From NCBI GenBank assembly GCA_004321805.1, contig SGZV01000012.1, positions 1-41,720 on the forward strand: a stretch of 41,720 nt of DNA, in the 5' to 3' direction. The position numbers and the translations under genes were made by a program. The stretch comes from an alpha proteobacterium HIMB59. GTDB lineage: Bacteria; Pseudomonadota; Alphaproteobacteria; HIMB59. Under the pieces are notes generated by a model. That model did no database searches. It was not told where the DNA came from and saw nothing but the letters and a program-made list of their open reading frames with translations. Positions within the stretch are counted from its first letter, which is position 1. Each line of letters begins with the position of its first letter. Positions 33,152 through 41,720 of this stretch are shown here, one piece after another.

Positions 33152-34120
33152 TTATTTTGTTTTTTTATAAATTTCTTCAAATAGCTCTCTTAAATCCCAT
33201 AATCTTAAATGCTCCGCATGTTTAAGTATTTGTAACCAAGTATGCTTTCTAAATCTTTTAAGATAATGAGTTTTTCCAGCACGATATAAATTTACCCAAT
33301 TTCCAAGGATTCTCAAATTTCTTGCTAAGCCCACCATATGTATATCATCTCTGAATTGGCTCAACGATCGGCCTGATTTTCTGGCATAATCTTTAATAAC
33401 TTTTTCTTCTAGCTTAGGGGAGTATGTTCTTCTTGCATCAAAAATTAATGAGGCAATATCCAAACAAGGATGATTATAATGAAGGTCTTGGTGGTCAATA
33501 ACAAAGAGTTTTTTTTTGAAATATATCAAATTATCTAAGAAAAAATCACCATGTGTTAAAGTTGGTGTGTATTTTTGTAGTTTATCAAAGTTTTTTTTAA
33601 TGGATTGTTGTATGAGTTTATTTAAATAATAACCTATTTGGATTTTATGATCATAGTAATCGATATAGGTTTCAATTCCTTGAGATGCATTTTTAATTAA
33701 ATTTTGCTTTGATTTAATAGGAATACCTGAAAATCTTTTTCTTTTTTTTTGTAAATTAATAATGCTTTTGACAGATGCAGAGAGAATATTTTTAATTTCT
33801 GGTTTTTGATAATATTTTGATGAATTATCAATAGGATAATACTCCATCAAAACATATCTTTGGTATTTATGTTGTTCTAATATCTTAGGCGTAGATACTG
33901 CTAGATTGTTTAAAACTTTACCTGCCCTTATATATTTAACATAATCACTAGGACAATTTTGAAAAGATAATAATAAAAAATTTTTATTAGCAGTTTTACA
34001 AAGCTGGAAAACTTTATTTGAAGCATCACTATGGAAATTTAATTTACCACCCAACTTAATATTCTTTTGAGAAAGTTGTTTTTTAATTTTAGAAAGATTT
34101 ACTGAATTTGATGAAGCCAT
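33152..34120 (-). CDS. amgK: Aminoglycoside-phosphotransferase-fold kinase, AmgK-like
   Basis: The 322-residue APH-fold kinase has catalytic THGDFFLDNL (H190, D192, N197) and metal-binding FVIDHQDLHY (D209). AmgK phosphorylates the anomeric position of N-acetylmuramate or N-acetylglucosamine for cell-wall recycling together with MurU, encoded next. The same kinase and nucleotidyltransferase pair follows tsaE in many Alphaproteobacteria. Its ATG lies 22 bases inside tsaE, and its TAA touches the murU ATG, so the three are translationally coupled. The N-terminal lobe (1-100) is diverged and lysine-rich, in keeping with the AT bias. Confidence 0.78.
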   Translation of the reverse strand: MASSNSVNLSKIKKQLSQKNIKLGGKLNFHSDASNKVFQLCKTANKNFLLLSFQNCPSDYVKYIRAGKVLNNLAVSTPKILEQHKYQRYVLMEYYPIDNSSKYYQKPEIKNILSASVKSIINLQKKRKRFSGIPIKSKQNLIKNASQGIETYIDYYDHKIQIGYYLNKLIQQSIKKNFDKLQKYTPTLTHGDFFLDNLIYFKKKLFVIDHQDLHYNHPCLDIASLIFDARRTYSPKLEEKVIKDYARKSGRSLSQFRDDIHMVGLARNLRILGNWVNLYRAGKTHYLKRFRKHTWLQILKHAEHLRLWDLRELFEEIYKKTK

Positions 34121-34551
34121 TGTAGATTCTCTGAATGCATTTCAATAGTCCTATAATTATTTTCAGTCTTAACTTTAATAAACAAAGCTTCTTGTTGATA
34201 TCTTTTTTTTAAAGAGTTCAAAGGCCATTCAATGAAAAGACAGTGATCAATAATATAATCCTCTAAATCGATACCAGGACTATCTTCCACTTGATAAAAG
34301 TCAAAGTGGACACAATTTAATTGATTAAAATAATATTGGTTTTCTCTTTGATAGGTTGGACTACCTTGAAAAATGAATTTTGATTGGTTACTTTTTGCTA
34401 ATGTCTCTAATAGATAACGGATAAAAGTAGTCTTTCCTGCACCAACACCCCCTTCAATAAAAATAATATTTTGGTTTTTTAACGTTGGTGCAAGTTTATT
34501 AGTAATTTCGAAAAGTTCGTCTTCGTGTTTAACAGTAAATGAAAAACTCAC
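34099..34551 (-). CDS. tsaE: tRNA threonylcarbamoyladenosine biosynthesis ATPase TsaE
   Basis: The 150-residue P-loop protein has Walker A EGGVGAGKTTFIRYLL (33-48), the block SPTYQRENQYY, the HFDFYQVED motif and LFIEWP, all usual for TsaE. It works with TsaB and TsaD in making t6A37 on tRNAs that read ANN codons. Start is GTG 34551, directly after the metK TAA; no ATG lies near. Its last 22 bases overlap the amgK-like gene. Confidence 0.92.
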   Translation of the reverse strand: MSFSFTVKHEDELFEITNKLAPTLKNQNIIFIEGGVGAGKTTFIRYLLETLAKSNQSKFIFQGSPTYQRENQYYFNQLNCVHFDFYQVEDSPGIDLEDYIIDHCLFIEWPLNSLKKRYQQEALFIKVKTENNYRTIEMHSENLQWLHQIQ

Positions 34552-35724
34552 TTAGGCTAGTGATTTAAAGTCAGAGACTAAATCTAATGCCTCCCAGGAA
34601 AAAGCTCCACTGGTGCTGTTATAAGCTCGACCAAAATGCCCATAAGCTGCTGTTTGCTCATAAATAGCTTTATTTAACTGAAGTTTTTCTCTTATACCTT
34701 TAGGAGATAAGTTCATGATTTCAGGAATAGCAGCTTCAATTTTAGCCTCATCAACAATATTGGTCCCTTGAGTGTTTACATAAATGGAGAGAGGCTTGGC
34801 TACACCGATAGCATACGACAATTGAATAGTGCATTGTGAACTTAGCCCTGCTGCAACAATGTTTTTAGCTAAATAGCGTGATGCATATGCTGCTGATCGA
34901 TCAACTTTAGTTGGATCTTTACCTGAGAATGCACCTCCACCATGAGGGGCAGCGCCACCATATGTATCAACAATAATTTTTCTACCTGTAAGGCCCGTAT
35001 CTCCATCAGGACCTCCTATCACAAAGTTCCCAGTTGGATTTACGTAATACTCTTGGTCATTTAAATTATTTAAAAGATTAGCGGGTATGGATTCATGCAA
35101 AACAGGAGTTACAATTTTTTTTACATCTGATGGAGATAGGCCCTCAGCATGTTGAGTAGATATTACCACAGAAGTAACAGCATGCGGTTTGCCATCAACA
35201 TATTGAAGAGTTACTTGACTCTTAGAATCTGGTTCTAATCCTTTTAAACTTCCATCTTTTCTTCCTTTGGCCATGAGTTCTAAAATTTTATGAGAATAAT
35301 AAATTGGAGCAGGCATTAATTCTGGAGTTTCTGTACATGCATAACCAAACATAATACCTTGGTCTCCTGCTCCCTCATCTTTATCTTCAGCTGAGTCTAC
35401 GCCCATTGCAATATCAGCTGACTGGCCATGAAGTAAATATTGAACATTAGCGTTTTGCCAGTGAAAACCCTCCTGTTCATACCCAATGTCTTTAATGCAC
35501 TCACGCACTTTTGAAATAATTTCATCTTTGTCCTCATCGACGGGCCCACGAACCTCACCAGCTAACACTACCTTATTAGTGGTAGTTAGTGTCTCACATG
35601 CCACTCTTGCGAAAGGATCCTTGGCAATAAAGTGATCAACCACCATATCTGAGATGCGATCTGAAACTTTATCGGGATGGCCTTCAGAGACTGACTCAGA
35701 GGTAAAGATGTAATCTTTTCTCAT
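34552..35724 (-). CDS. metK: S-adenosylmethionine synthetase
   Basis: This is a 390-residue MetK with [20 protein letters not shown] at the N-terminus, the signature [12 protein letters not shown] and the loop [19 protein letters not shown]. It makes SAM from methionine and ATP. It lies 2 bases after ahcY and directly before tsaE. With ahcY and the adenosine kinase upstream it forms a SAM-cycle operon: SAM made, SAH hydrolysed, adenosine removed. ATG 35724. Confidence 0.98.
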   Translation of the reverse strand: MRKDYIFTSESVSEGHPDKVSDRISDMVVDHFIAKDPFARVACETLTTTNKVVLAGEVRGPVDEDKDEIISKVRECIKDIGYEQEGFHWQNANVQYLLHGQSADIAMGVDSAEDKDEGAGDQGIMFGYACTETPELMPAPIYYSHKILELMAKGRKDGSLKGLEPDSKSQVTLQYVDGKPHAVTSVVISTQHAEGLSPSDVKKIVTPVLHESIPANLLNNLNDQEYYVNPTGNFVIGGPDGDTGLTGRKIIVDTYGGAAPHGGGAFSGKDPTKVDRSAAYASRYLAKNIVAAGLSSQCTIQLSYAIGVAKPLSIYVNTQGTNIVDEAKIEAAIPEIMNLSPKGIREKLQLNKAIYEQTAAYGHFGRAYNSTSGAFSWEALDLVSDFKSLA

Positions 35725-35726
35725 CG

Positions 35727-37007
35727 TTAGTACCTATAAGTTTCTTTCTTAAAGGGTCCTTGCTGATCAACACCGATATAATCACTTTGATCCTTTGACA
35801 TTTCAGTCAGCTTTGCTCCCACTTTTTTTAAGTGGAACATTGCAACCATTTCATCCAGTTTCTTTGGCAAAACATAGACTTTATTCTCGTATTTTTGATG
35901 ATTTTCCCACAATTCAATCTGCGCTAATACTTGGTTTGAAAATGATGCACTCATCACAAAACTAGGATGACCAGTTGCGTTACCTAGGTTTACTAAGCGG
36001 CCTTTAGATAGAATAATTAGTTTTTTTCCATCAGGAAATGTCACTTGATCAACTTGGGGTTTAATTTCTTCCCACTTATAATTTTGTAATGACTCGATTT
36101 GGATTTCATTATCAAAGTGTCCTATGTTACATACGATGGCTCTGTCTTTCATTTCTCTCATGTGATCTTGGTTAATGATATCTTTATTGCCCGTAGCAGT
36201 TACAAAAATGTCAGCATACTTACAAGCATCATCCATGGTCACAACTTCATAGCCTTCCATAGCAGCTTGCAAAGCACAAATTGGATCGACTTCAGTTACT
36301 TGAACTCTAGCACCTGCCCCACGTAAACTAGCTGCACTTCCTTTACCGACATCGCCAAAACCTGCAACTACAGCAACTTTACCAGCCATCATTACATCTG
36401 TACCTCGACGAATACCATCCACTAAACTTTCTTTACAACCATATAAATTATCAAATTTACTTTTTGTAACAGAGTCATTCACATTAATTGCAGGAACTTG
36501 TAAAGTTCCTTTTTCAACCATCTGCTCTAAACGAAGAACACCTGTAGTTGTCTCCTCAGATAGTCCTTTTACGTTTTTTAATAGCTCAGGATATTTTTCA
36601 TGCATACGTAGAGTCAAATCTCCGCCATCATCTAAAATCATATTGGGCTCCCAGCCCTCTGCTTCAATAGTTTGATCAATACACCACCAAAACTCCTCTT
36701 CATTCATTCCCTTCCAAGCGAAAACGGGTGTTCCACTTTGAGCAATTGCTGCAGCGGCATGATCTTGGGTAGAATAAATATTACATGAGCTCCATCGACA
36801 TTTTGCGCCTAAGGCCACTAAGGTTTCAATTAAGACAGCTGTTTGAATTGTCATGTGAAGACATCCCATGATGTTAGCTCCAGCTAACGGTTTAGACTCC
36901 CCATATTGTTCTCTTATAGCCATTAATCCTGGCATCTCTGTCTCTGCTATTTCAATCTCTTGTCTTCCGAACGTATGTTGAGAAATGTCTTTTACTTTAT
37001 AATCCAA
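35727..37007 (-). CDS. ahcY: Adenosylhomocysteinase
   Basis: The 426-residue NAD-dependent SAH hydrolase splits S-adenosylhomocysteine to adenosine and homocysteine. Motifs include [17 protein letters not shown], the active-site region [19 protein letters not shown]-binding [17 protein letters not shown] and [10 protein letters not shown], with the C-terminal PFKKETYRY. The start is TTG 37007, well supported by AAAGGAGG 6 bases before it. The adenosine kinase gene ends 57 bases upstream and metK starts 2 bases downstream. The 57-base leader is too short for the SAH riboswitch class, and I see no such motif. Confidence 0.97.
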   Translation of the reverse strand: MDYKVKDISQHTFGRQEIEIAETEMPGLMAIREQYGESKPLAGANIMGCLHMTIQTAVLIETLVALGAKCRWSSCNIYSTQDHAAAAIAQSGTPVFAWKGMNEEEFWWCIDQTIEAEGWEPNMILDDGGDLTLRMHEKYPELLKNVKGLSEETTTGVLRLEQMVEKGTLQVPAINVNDSVTKSKFDNLYGCKESLVDGIRRGTDVMMAGKVAVVAGFGDVGKGSAASLRGAGARVQVTEVDPICALQAAMEGYEVVTMDDACKYADIFVTATGNKDIINQDHMREMKDRAIVCNIGHFDNEIQIESLQNYKWEEIKPQVDQVTFPDGKKLIILSKGRLVNLGNATGHPSFVMSASFSNQVLAQIELWENHQKYENKVYVLPKKLDEMVAMFHLKKVGAKLTEMSKDQSDYIGVDQQGPFKKETYRY

Positions 37008-37064
37008 TTTGTCCTCCTTTAGTGGGTAGATTATTAATGATAAAACATGATTTTATTATATTTT

Positions 37065-38021
37065 TCAATGTCTTTTTATCCTTGGTCCTAATTGCTGAAT
37101 AACCTGAGAGGCTCTGCTATTACCTTGTGCTAAAGCTTCTTGAATTGACTTATCCGACAAATAAAAATCTAGAAACCCAGCAGCAAAATTATCCCCCGCT
37201 CCTGTTGTATCAATTACATTGTCAACTTTTAAAGCAACTTCATGTACAACTGTTTCTCCTTCAAAATAATATGCGCCCTCCGGTCCTGCCGTCATAACAA
37301 TTTTTTTTGAGAAGTTTTGTAAGTAAGCAGAAACATCTGCCATCGACTCACACTGACAGAACATTTTAGCCTCATCAAAATTACAAAAAACGATATCAAT
37401 ATACTCCTCAACAAATTTTTTTAATTCATCACGATGACGATCAACACAAAAAGGATCTGATAAAGATAAGGAGGTTTCAATTTTTTGAGCCTTTGCAATT
37501 TCGCCAACTTTTTGAAGAGTTTGTTTAGTTAAGTCATGGTCCCATAAATAAGATTCCATATATACATGATCGATACCCTTAAGAGTTTCTGCTGAAACTT
37601 CATCTGGATGAAGCTGAGATCCTATACCAATGTGCGTTGCCATAGTTCTTTCTCCATCAGGTGAAACTAAAATATTACAGCAACCTGTTGGAAGGTCTTT
37701 TTCTTTAATCACACCTTGAAAAGATATACCAGCAGATTGCATATCATCTAAAAATGCCTTGCCATATTCATCATTATTTAATTTTCCATAAAAACTAGCA
37801 TTATGATTTGAATAATTTAATTCATGGATCGTATTACAAACTGACCCTCCAGAAGTAATTAATGGATCAATAAAGCTAGCTCGGATTTTTTGAATCTGGC
37901 TCTCTTCAATAAGAGTCATCGACCCTTTTGATAAGTTTAATTGGGTGATTGTGCTATCTTCCACTTGGCTGATAACATCAACTAGAGCTGTGCCTATTCC
38001 TAGAATTTTTTTCACCCACAA
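37065..38021 (-). CDS. PfkB-family adenosine kinase-like protein
   Basis: The 318-residue ribokinase-family enzyme starts ILGIGTALVDVI and has SGGSVCNTIHELNY, the PfkB signature and the catalytic DTTGAGDNFAAGFLDF with the anion hole GAGD. Being first in an operon with ahcY and metK, it most likely phosphorylates the adenosine released by AhcY to AMP, keeping SAH hydrolysis running forward. The start is uncertain: TTG 38021 or GTG 38015, neither with a good Shine-Dalgarno. Other PfkB substrates (fructose, inosine) cannot be ruled out, but context favours adenosine. Confidence 0.85.
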   Translation of the reverse strand: MWVKKILGIGTALVDVISQVEDSTITQLNLSKGSMTLIEESQIQKIRASFIDPLITSGGSVCNTIHELNYSNHNASFYGKLNNDEYGKAFLDDMQSAGISFQGVIKEKDLPTGCCNILVSPDGERTMATHIGIGSQLHPDEVSAETLKGIDHVYMESYLWDHDLTKQTLQKVGEIAKAQKIETSLSLSDPFCVDRHRDELKKFVEEYIDIVFCNFDEAKMFCQCESMADVSAYLQNFSKKIVMTAGPEGAYYFEGETVVHEVALKVDNVIDTTGAGDNFAAGFLDFYLSDKSIQEALAQGNSRASQVIQQLGPRIKRH

Positions 38022-38300
38022 AAAATAAGGATTTCTCTAATGATATCCAATAAAAAATACTCAAAAGACCATGTCTATTTGTCATTGATCAATAGGGTTA
38101 TTTTAAAGAATTGGATCTAACTCGAATCGATAATCATTAAATTTTCTTGAGATTATTGGTCTTTTCAAACATGATTTCACATATTCGCAAATCTAAAAAA
38201 AATTTAATAAAAACCTGTGTATATGTCATAAAGAACTGTTAATTGAATCTCAAAATTCTATTTGAATTTATTGGGTTTTCAGAATTTAATACAAAATAAA

Positions 38301-38330
38301 TTGACTAGCTTTGTCTATAGATTGTATAGT
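38301..38330 (+). promoter_or_regulatory. Sigma-70 promoter of nrdAB
   Basis: TTGACT (38301-38306) and TATAGT (38325-38330) have 18 bases between them, each matching 5 of 6 consensus bases. Transcription would begin near 38337, a few bases before the first NrdR-like box. Confidence 0.65.
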
Positions 38331-38343
38331 CACCAGGCAAGAG

Positions 38344-38359
38344 GCACTATATCTAGTGA
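38344..38359. promoter_or_regulatory. NrdR box
   Basis: GCACTATATCTAGTGA fits the NrdR consensus acaCwAtATaTwGtgt well, with CACTA and TAGTG as the symmetric halves. NrdR represses ribonucleotide reductase operons when dATP is high. It lies just after the predicted start of transcription, upstream of nrdA. Confidence 0.75.
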
Positions 38360-38365
38360 TTTTTT

Positions 38366-38381
38366 GCACGTATATACACAA
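38366..38381. promoter_or_regulatory. Second, poorer NrdR-like box
   Basis: GCACGTATATACACAA has a palindromic core GTATATAC and the CAC...CA flanks of an NrdR box. Its centre is 22 bases, two helical turns, from the centre of the first box, which suits cooperative binding. It ends 14 bases before the nrdA ATG. Confidence 0.5.
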
Positions 38382-38395
38382 ATTTGGTAGGTAGA

Positions 38396-41134
38396 ATGGA
38401 AATAAATAGCGCAGAAAATATAGAGAATTCAACAAAAAATACAGTCGTAAACAAACAAAATGAAGAGATAAATCTACTGAGTTTAAGCGTTGTAAGGCGT
38501 GATGGCTCAATTACTCCTTTTAAATCAGACAAAATCGCCAACGCTATTAGAAAAGCATTCCTTGCTCAAACTGATATTCGAGACAATGGCAAAATTGATC
38601 AAACAATTAATGATATTACCGAAACGGTAACTGGCGCTCTAACAAGACGTATCGCCAACGGAGATATGATACATATTGAGGATATCCAAGATCAAGTTGA
38701 ATTAGCCTTAATGCGTGGCGAACATCATAAGGTAGCCAGAGCCTATGTTCTCTACCGTGAACAGCGTGCTAAACAACGATACAAGACAGCAAAACTCAAT
38801 GAGCAGGTTGGTGCCAAAGTTTCAACAATGGCGGTCACCAAAAGAGATGGAAACAAAGAAGATATCTCTTTAGAAAAAATAACAAATCGAATTTCCGTTC
38901 TGTCTAATGGATTAGAAATTGACCCAATTACTATCGCTCAAAAAGCAATCCAAGGTTTGTATGATGGTATTACCACAAATGAAATTGATACATATCTAGC
39001 TGAGACCGCCGCTGCTTTAACAGTGGAGCATCCGGACTACTCTTATTTAGCTGGTCGAATTAAAGCTAACGCCCTTCATAAAGAAACACCTGGCTTTGTT
39101 ATTGCAACTAAAAATTTATTTGAGGATGGTCTTTTGCGTGAAGAGTACCATCAAAAAGTTATGGCCAACGCAGGAGAAATTGAAAAAATTATCGATTACG
39201 ATCGTGATTACCTCTTTGATTATTTTGCCCTAACTACACTGTTTAGAGCCTACCTCTTACAATTTAATAGTAAAGTCATTGAGCGTCCACAAGACCTATG
39301 GATGCGTGTTGCGCTCTGTGTATCTGGAGATAAGTTTGATTTCTATCAGGTAAAAAAAACTTATGACAGTCTTTCTCAAGGACTTTACACACACGCCACT
39401 CCTACACTCTTCAACAGTGGTTTAAAAATGCAGCAGCTCTCTTCTTGTTTCTTGATTGGAATGGAAGATGACTCCATCGAAGGTATTTTTAATACAGTCA
39501 AGGATTGTGCTCTTATTTCTAAGACAGCTGGTGGTATAGGTCTACATGCTCATAATGTGCGGGCAGGCGGTAGCCGCATCAAATCTACTAATGGAAAATC
39601 TAATGGTCTAATTCCTTTCCTAAAAATTTTCAATGAAACCGCTCGATCTGTCGATCAGGGAGGTGGTAAAAGAAAGGGTTCATTCGCAATTTATTTAGAG
39701 CCTTGGCACGCTGATATTGAAGCCTTTTTAGAACTTCGTAAAAATACAGGCGCTGAGGAATTCCGCGCTAGAGATCTGTTCTATGCTTTATGGATTCCTG
39801 ATTTATTCATGCAACGTGTTGAAGAGGATGGTGAGTGGACACTAATGAGTGAACATGAATGTCCTGGTTTATCTAATACTTACGGCATTGAGTTTGTGAA
39901 GCTATACACCAAATATGAAAATGAAATACCTGATCTGAAAAAAGTAAAAGCAAGAGCGCTCATGTCAAAGATTATTGAAGCCCAAATTGAAACAGGTCAG
40001 CCTTATATGCTCTATAAAGACTCAATTAATAATAAGTCTAATCAAAAAAATATTGGTGTGATTAAGTCTTCAAATTTATGCGCAGAGATAGTCGAGTATT
40101 CTGAAAAAGATGAAACTGCTGTTTGTAATCTAGCTTCTATTGCTCTACCTAAATTTGTGACTGATGAAGGTAAATATGACTATCAGGATCTTTATCAAGT
40201 AGCTAAGTTAGCCACCAAGAACTTAGATCAAGTCATTGATATTAATTTCTACCCAACTGATAAAACAGAAAATTCAAACAGCCGTCATCGTCCTATTGGT
40301 TTGGGCATTCAAGGATTAGCAGATGTATATTTTAAAATGAATATACCTTATGACTCTGTTCAAGCCCAAATCATCAACAAACAAATCTTTGAGACCATTT
40401 ATTTTGGTGCGCTCGAGGCATCTATGGAGCTGGCTGCTGATAAGGGTGCCTATTCTACCTTCCAAGGATCGCCTTTATCTCAAGGACAATTCCAGTTTGA
40501 TCTCTGGGGGGTAAAACCGTCGAACATGTGGGACTGGAAGGGTCTAATGGAAAAAATTCAAAAGCATGGAGTTCGTAATTCACTAACCACTGCGTGCATG
40601 CCTACTGCTTCTACCGGAATTATCTTAGGCAATACCGAAACATTCCAAGTTCAAACATCTAACATTTATAAAAGACAAACTCTTTCGGGTGAATTTTTAT
40701 TAGTTAATCGCTACTTGGTAAAAGAGTTGATGAAACGTGATCTTTGGAGCAAAGAGCTACGTGATCAAATTATCTTAGAGAACGGATCTGTTCAAAATAT
40801 TGAAGGTTTCCCTGAAGATTTGAAAGAAACCTACAAAACAGTTTGGGAGACATCGCAGAAGACAGTCATCGATATGGCTGCAGATCGTGCTCCATTTATC
40901 GACCAAACCCAGTCAATGAATTTATGGCTAGCTACTCCAACCTTTGGAAAAGTGAATTCCATGCATATGTATGCTTGGAAAAAAGGCTTAAAAACTGGGA
41001 TGTATTACCTACGTAGTCGCTCTGCCGTTGATGCGGTCAAGGTCACTGTTTCATCGGAGAAAAAAGCGAAAGAGTCATATGTAAAAGAGGCACAATCAAA
41101 CGAACCTGAAGATTGTTTAACTTGTAGTGCCTAA
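38396..41134 (+). CDS. nrdA: Class Ia ribonucleotide reductase large subunit NrdA with two ATP-cones
   Basis: The 912-residue alpha subunit reduces ribonucleotides to deoxyribonucleotides. Two tandem ATP-cone regulatory domains come first, at about 29-126 (VVRRDGSITPFKSDKI) and 144-231 (AVTKRDGNKEDISLEKI). The catalytic barrel follows with LSSCFLIGMEDDS (active-site Cys), NLCAEIVEY (N-x-C-x-E) and TAVCNLASIAL. The tail EDCLTCSA carries the CxxC pair re-reduced by thioredoxin. ATG 38396 is chosen with the GGTAGGTAG just before it; a TTG at 38384 is the alternative. It is preceded by a promoter and NrdR boxes and followed by nrdB after 33 bases. Confidence 0.97.
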   Translation: MEINSAENIENSTKNTVVNKQNEEINLLSLSVVRRDGSITPFKSDKIANAIRKAFLAQTDIRDNGKIDQTINDITETVTGALTRRIANGDMIHIEDIQDQVELALMRGEHHKVARAYVLYREQRAKQRYKTAKLNEQVGAKVSTMAVTKRDGNKEDISLEKITNRISVLSNGLEIDPITIAQKAIQGLYDGITTNEIDTYLAETAAALTVEHPDYSYLAGRIKANALHKETPGFVIATKNLFEDGLLREEYHQKVMANAGEIEKIIDYDRDYLFDYFALTTLFRAYLLQFNSKVIERPQDLWMRVALCVSGDKFDFYQVKKTYDSLSQGLYTHATPTLFNSGLKMQQLSSCFLIGMEDDSIEGIFNTVKDCALISKTAGGIGLHAHNVRAGGSRIKSTNGKSNGLIPFLKIFNETARSVDQGGGKRKGSFAIYLEPWHADIEAFLELRKNTGAEEFRARDLFYALWIPDLFMQRVEEDGEWTLMSEHECPGLSNTYGIEFVKLYTKYENEIPDLKKVKARALMSKIIEAQIETGQPYMLYKDSINNKSNQKNIGVIKSSNLCAEIVEYSEKDETAVCNLASIALPKFVTDEGKYDYQDLYQVAKLATKNLDQVIDINFYPTDKTENSNSRHRPIGLGIQGLADVYFKMNIPYDSVQAQIINKQIFETIYFGALEASMELAADKGAYSTFQGSPLSQGQFQFDLWGVKPSNMWDWKGLMEKIQKHGVRNSLTTACMPTASTGIILGNTETFQVQTSNIYKRQTLSGEFLLVNRYLVKELMKRDLWSKELRDQIILENGSVQNIEGFPEDLKETYKTVWETSQKTVIDMAADRAPFIDQTQSMNLWLATPTFGKVNSMHMYAWKKGLKTGMYYLRSRSAVDAVKVTVSSEKKAKESYVKEAQSNEPEDCLTCSA

Positions 41135-41167
41135 AAAAATTAATCAAATTATATCAAGGAGCCAATT

Positions 41168-41720
41168 ATGATATCAAAAGGATGTAAATCTATTTTTCCC
41201 ATTCAACACCAAGAAATTTGGGATCGTTATAAACAACACGTACAAGCGTTCTGGACACCCGAAGAGGTTTCTCTTCAAGACGATCTTCGTGATCTCAAAA
41301 CCCTGAATGAAGGTGAAAAGCACTTTATTAAACATGTTCTCGCATTCTTTGCGAACTCCGAGGCGATGATCAATGAAAACTTAGCATCTCGCTTCTACAA
41401 TGAAATTCTAATTCCTGAGTCTCGACTCTTTATCACCATGCAAATGCTCAATGAGTCTATTCATGCTGAAATGTATGGTCTTCAAATCGAAGCGTATGTC
41501 GAAGACCCTGCTGAAAAAGACAAGTTATTCTCTGCTATACAAAGCGTACCTTGTATCAATAAGAAAGCTCAATGGGTTTCCAAGTGGCTCAATGGCAAAC
41601 AAAACCTCCTCACTCGACTGATTGCCTTTGGACTAGTGGAGGGATTATTTTTTGCCGGTTCCTTCTGTGCTATCTACTACTTTAGAAAAAGAGGTTTGCT
41701 TCCAGGCCTCGCATTATCAA
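41168..41720 (+). CDS. nrdB: Ribonucleotide reductase small subunit NrdB (3' end outside window)
   Basis: Translation from ATG 41168 gives 184 residues before the right edge: KSIFPIQHQEIWDRYKQHV, then FWTPEEVSLQDDL (first metal ligand Asp), FFANSEAMINENL, the ligands Glu and His in NESIHAEMYGL, with Tyr in that block as the likely radical site, and VEGLFFAGSFCAIYYF with the next Glu ligand. It houses the diiron-tyrosyl radical that starts catalysis in NrdA. AAGGAG (41156-41161) lies 6 bases before the ATG. It is the second gene of nrdAB. Confidence 0.96.
   Translation, partial: MISKGCKSIFPIQHQEIWDRYKQHVQAFWTPEEVSLQDDLRDLKTLNEGEKHFIKHVLAFFANSEAMINENLASRFYNEILIPESRLFITMQMLNESIHAEMYGLQIEAYVEDPAEKDKLFSAIQSVPCINKKAQWVSKWLNGKQNLLTRLIAFGLVEGLFFAGSFCAIYYFRKRGLLPGLALS

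Larger units (their letters stand above)
38022..38395. other. Regulatory region between the SAM-cycle operon and nrdA
   Basis: This 374-base gene-free region separates divergent operons. The right third holds a good nrdA promoter and NrdR-like boxes. The left part (38047-38165) holds overlapping inverted repeats that could pair in the leader of the adenosine kinase operon. Between about 38170 and 38290 I see only AT-rich sequence and a poor half NrdR-like match near 38216-38228. No tRNA or known small RNA is recognised. Confidence 0.6.

Noticed and set aside
37008-37064. SAM or SAH riboswitch before ahcY
   Set aside because: Only 57 bases separate the genes, and I see none of the conserved cores of SAH, SAM-II or SAM-V classes.
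38110-38135. tRNA-like stretch containing CTCGAATCGA
   Set aside because: No matching acceptor stem, D-arm or anticodon arm can be built around it.

Overview
This window looks like chromosomal DNA from an AT-rich, compact, streamlined marine Alphaproteobacterium. Evidence for this is the low GC, very short or overlapping gene junctions, the alphaproteobacterial run ahcY-metK-tsaE-amgK-murU-trxA, a tripartite tricarboxylate transporter (TTT) and a DddP-type DMSP lyase. The mix of sugar catabolism with streamlining would fit an AEGEAN-169/HIMB59-like lineage better than classical SAR11, but that placement is inference. Both window edges cut genes: a GH4 glycosidase on the left and nrdB on the right.

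Region 1 (1-18086) is a galactoside and sugar locus. A plus-strand set encodes a GH4 glycosidase (partial), a GH1 beta-glycosidase, a CUT1-type ABC ATPase and a GH42 beta-galactosidase. A minus-strand operon encodes a sugar-binding protein, two permeases, a MelA-type GH4 alpha-galactosidase, GalT and GalK, with galE just upstream. Together they can import alpha- or beta-galactosides, hydrolyse them in the cytoplasm and send galactose through the Leloir pathway. An IolD-like ThDP enzyme and a D-2-hydroxyacid dehydrogenase sit divergently between the two halves. A class II aldolase and an FGGY kinase follow galE divergently. No transcription factor for the sugar genes is visible, but the leader of the transporter operon carries two palindromes, and a strong stem-loop separates the binding-protein gene from the permeases.

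Region 2 (18099-23515) holds a small exported protein, an exported PQQ-type sugar dehydrogenase, a truncated remnant that looks like the C-terminal domain of an ABC ATPase, a double-CDGSH iron-sulfur protein, and a probable operon of Rieske oxygenase, MDR oxidoreductase and ferredoxin-NADP reductase.

Region 3 (23516-32139) is an organic-acid module. It has a TctDE-type two-component system with its own periplasmic binding protein, a divergent tctCBA transporter, an AbrB-family membrane protein, and a DddP-like DMSP lyase in which every metal ligand and catalytic residue I know is conserved. A 9-bp direct repeat with an 11-bp period lies between tctD and tctC and is a good candidate response-regulator site.

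Region 4 (32167-38021) is a minus-strand housekeeping run: adenosine kinase, AhcY and MetK (the SAM cycle), then TsaE, AmgK, MurU and thioredoxin. The addBA genes that usually lie between murU and trxA in Alphaproteobacteria are absent from this position.

Region 5 (38022-41720) is a regulatory region with a good promoter and NrdR-like boxes, followed by nrdA with two ATP-cones and the start of nrdB. I saw no tRNA, rRNA, insertion sequence, CRISPR array or prophage gene.
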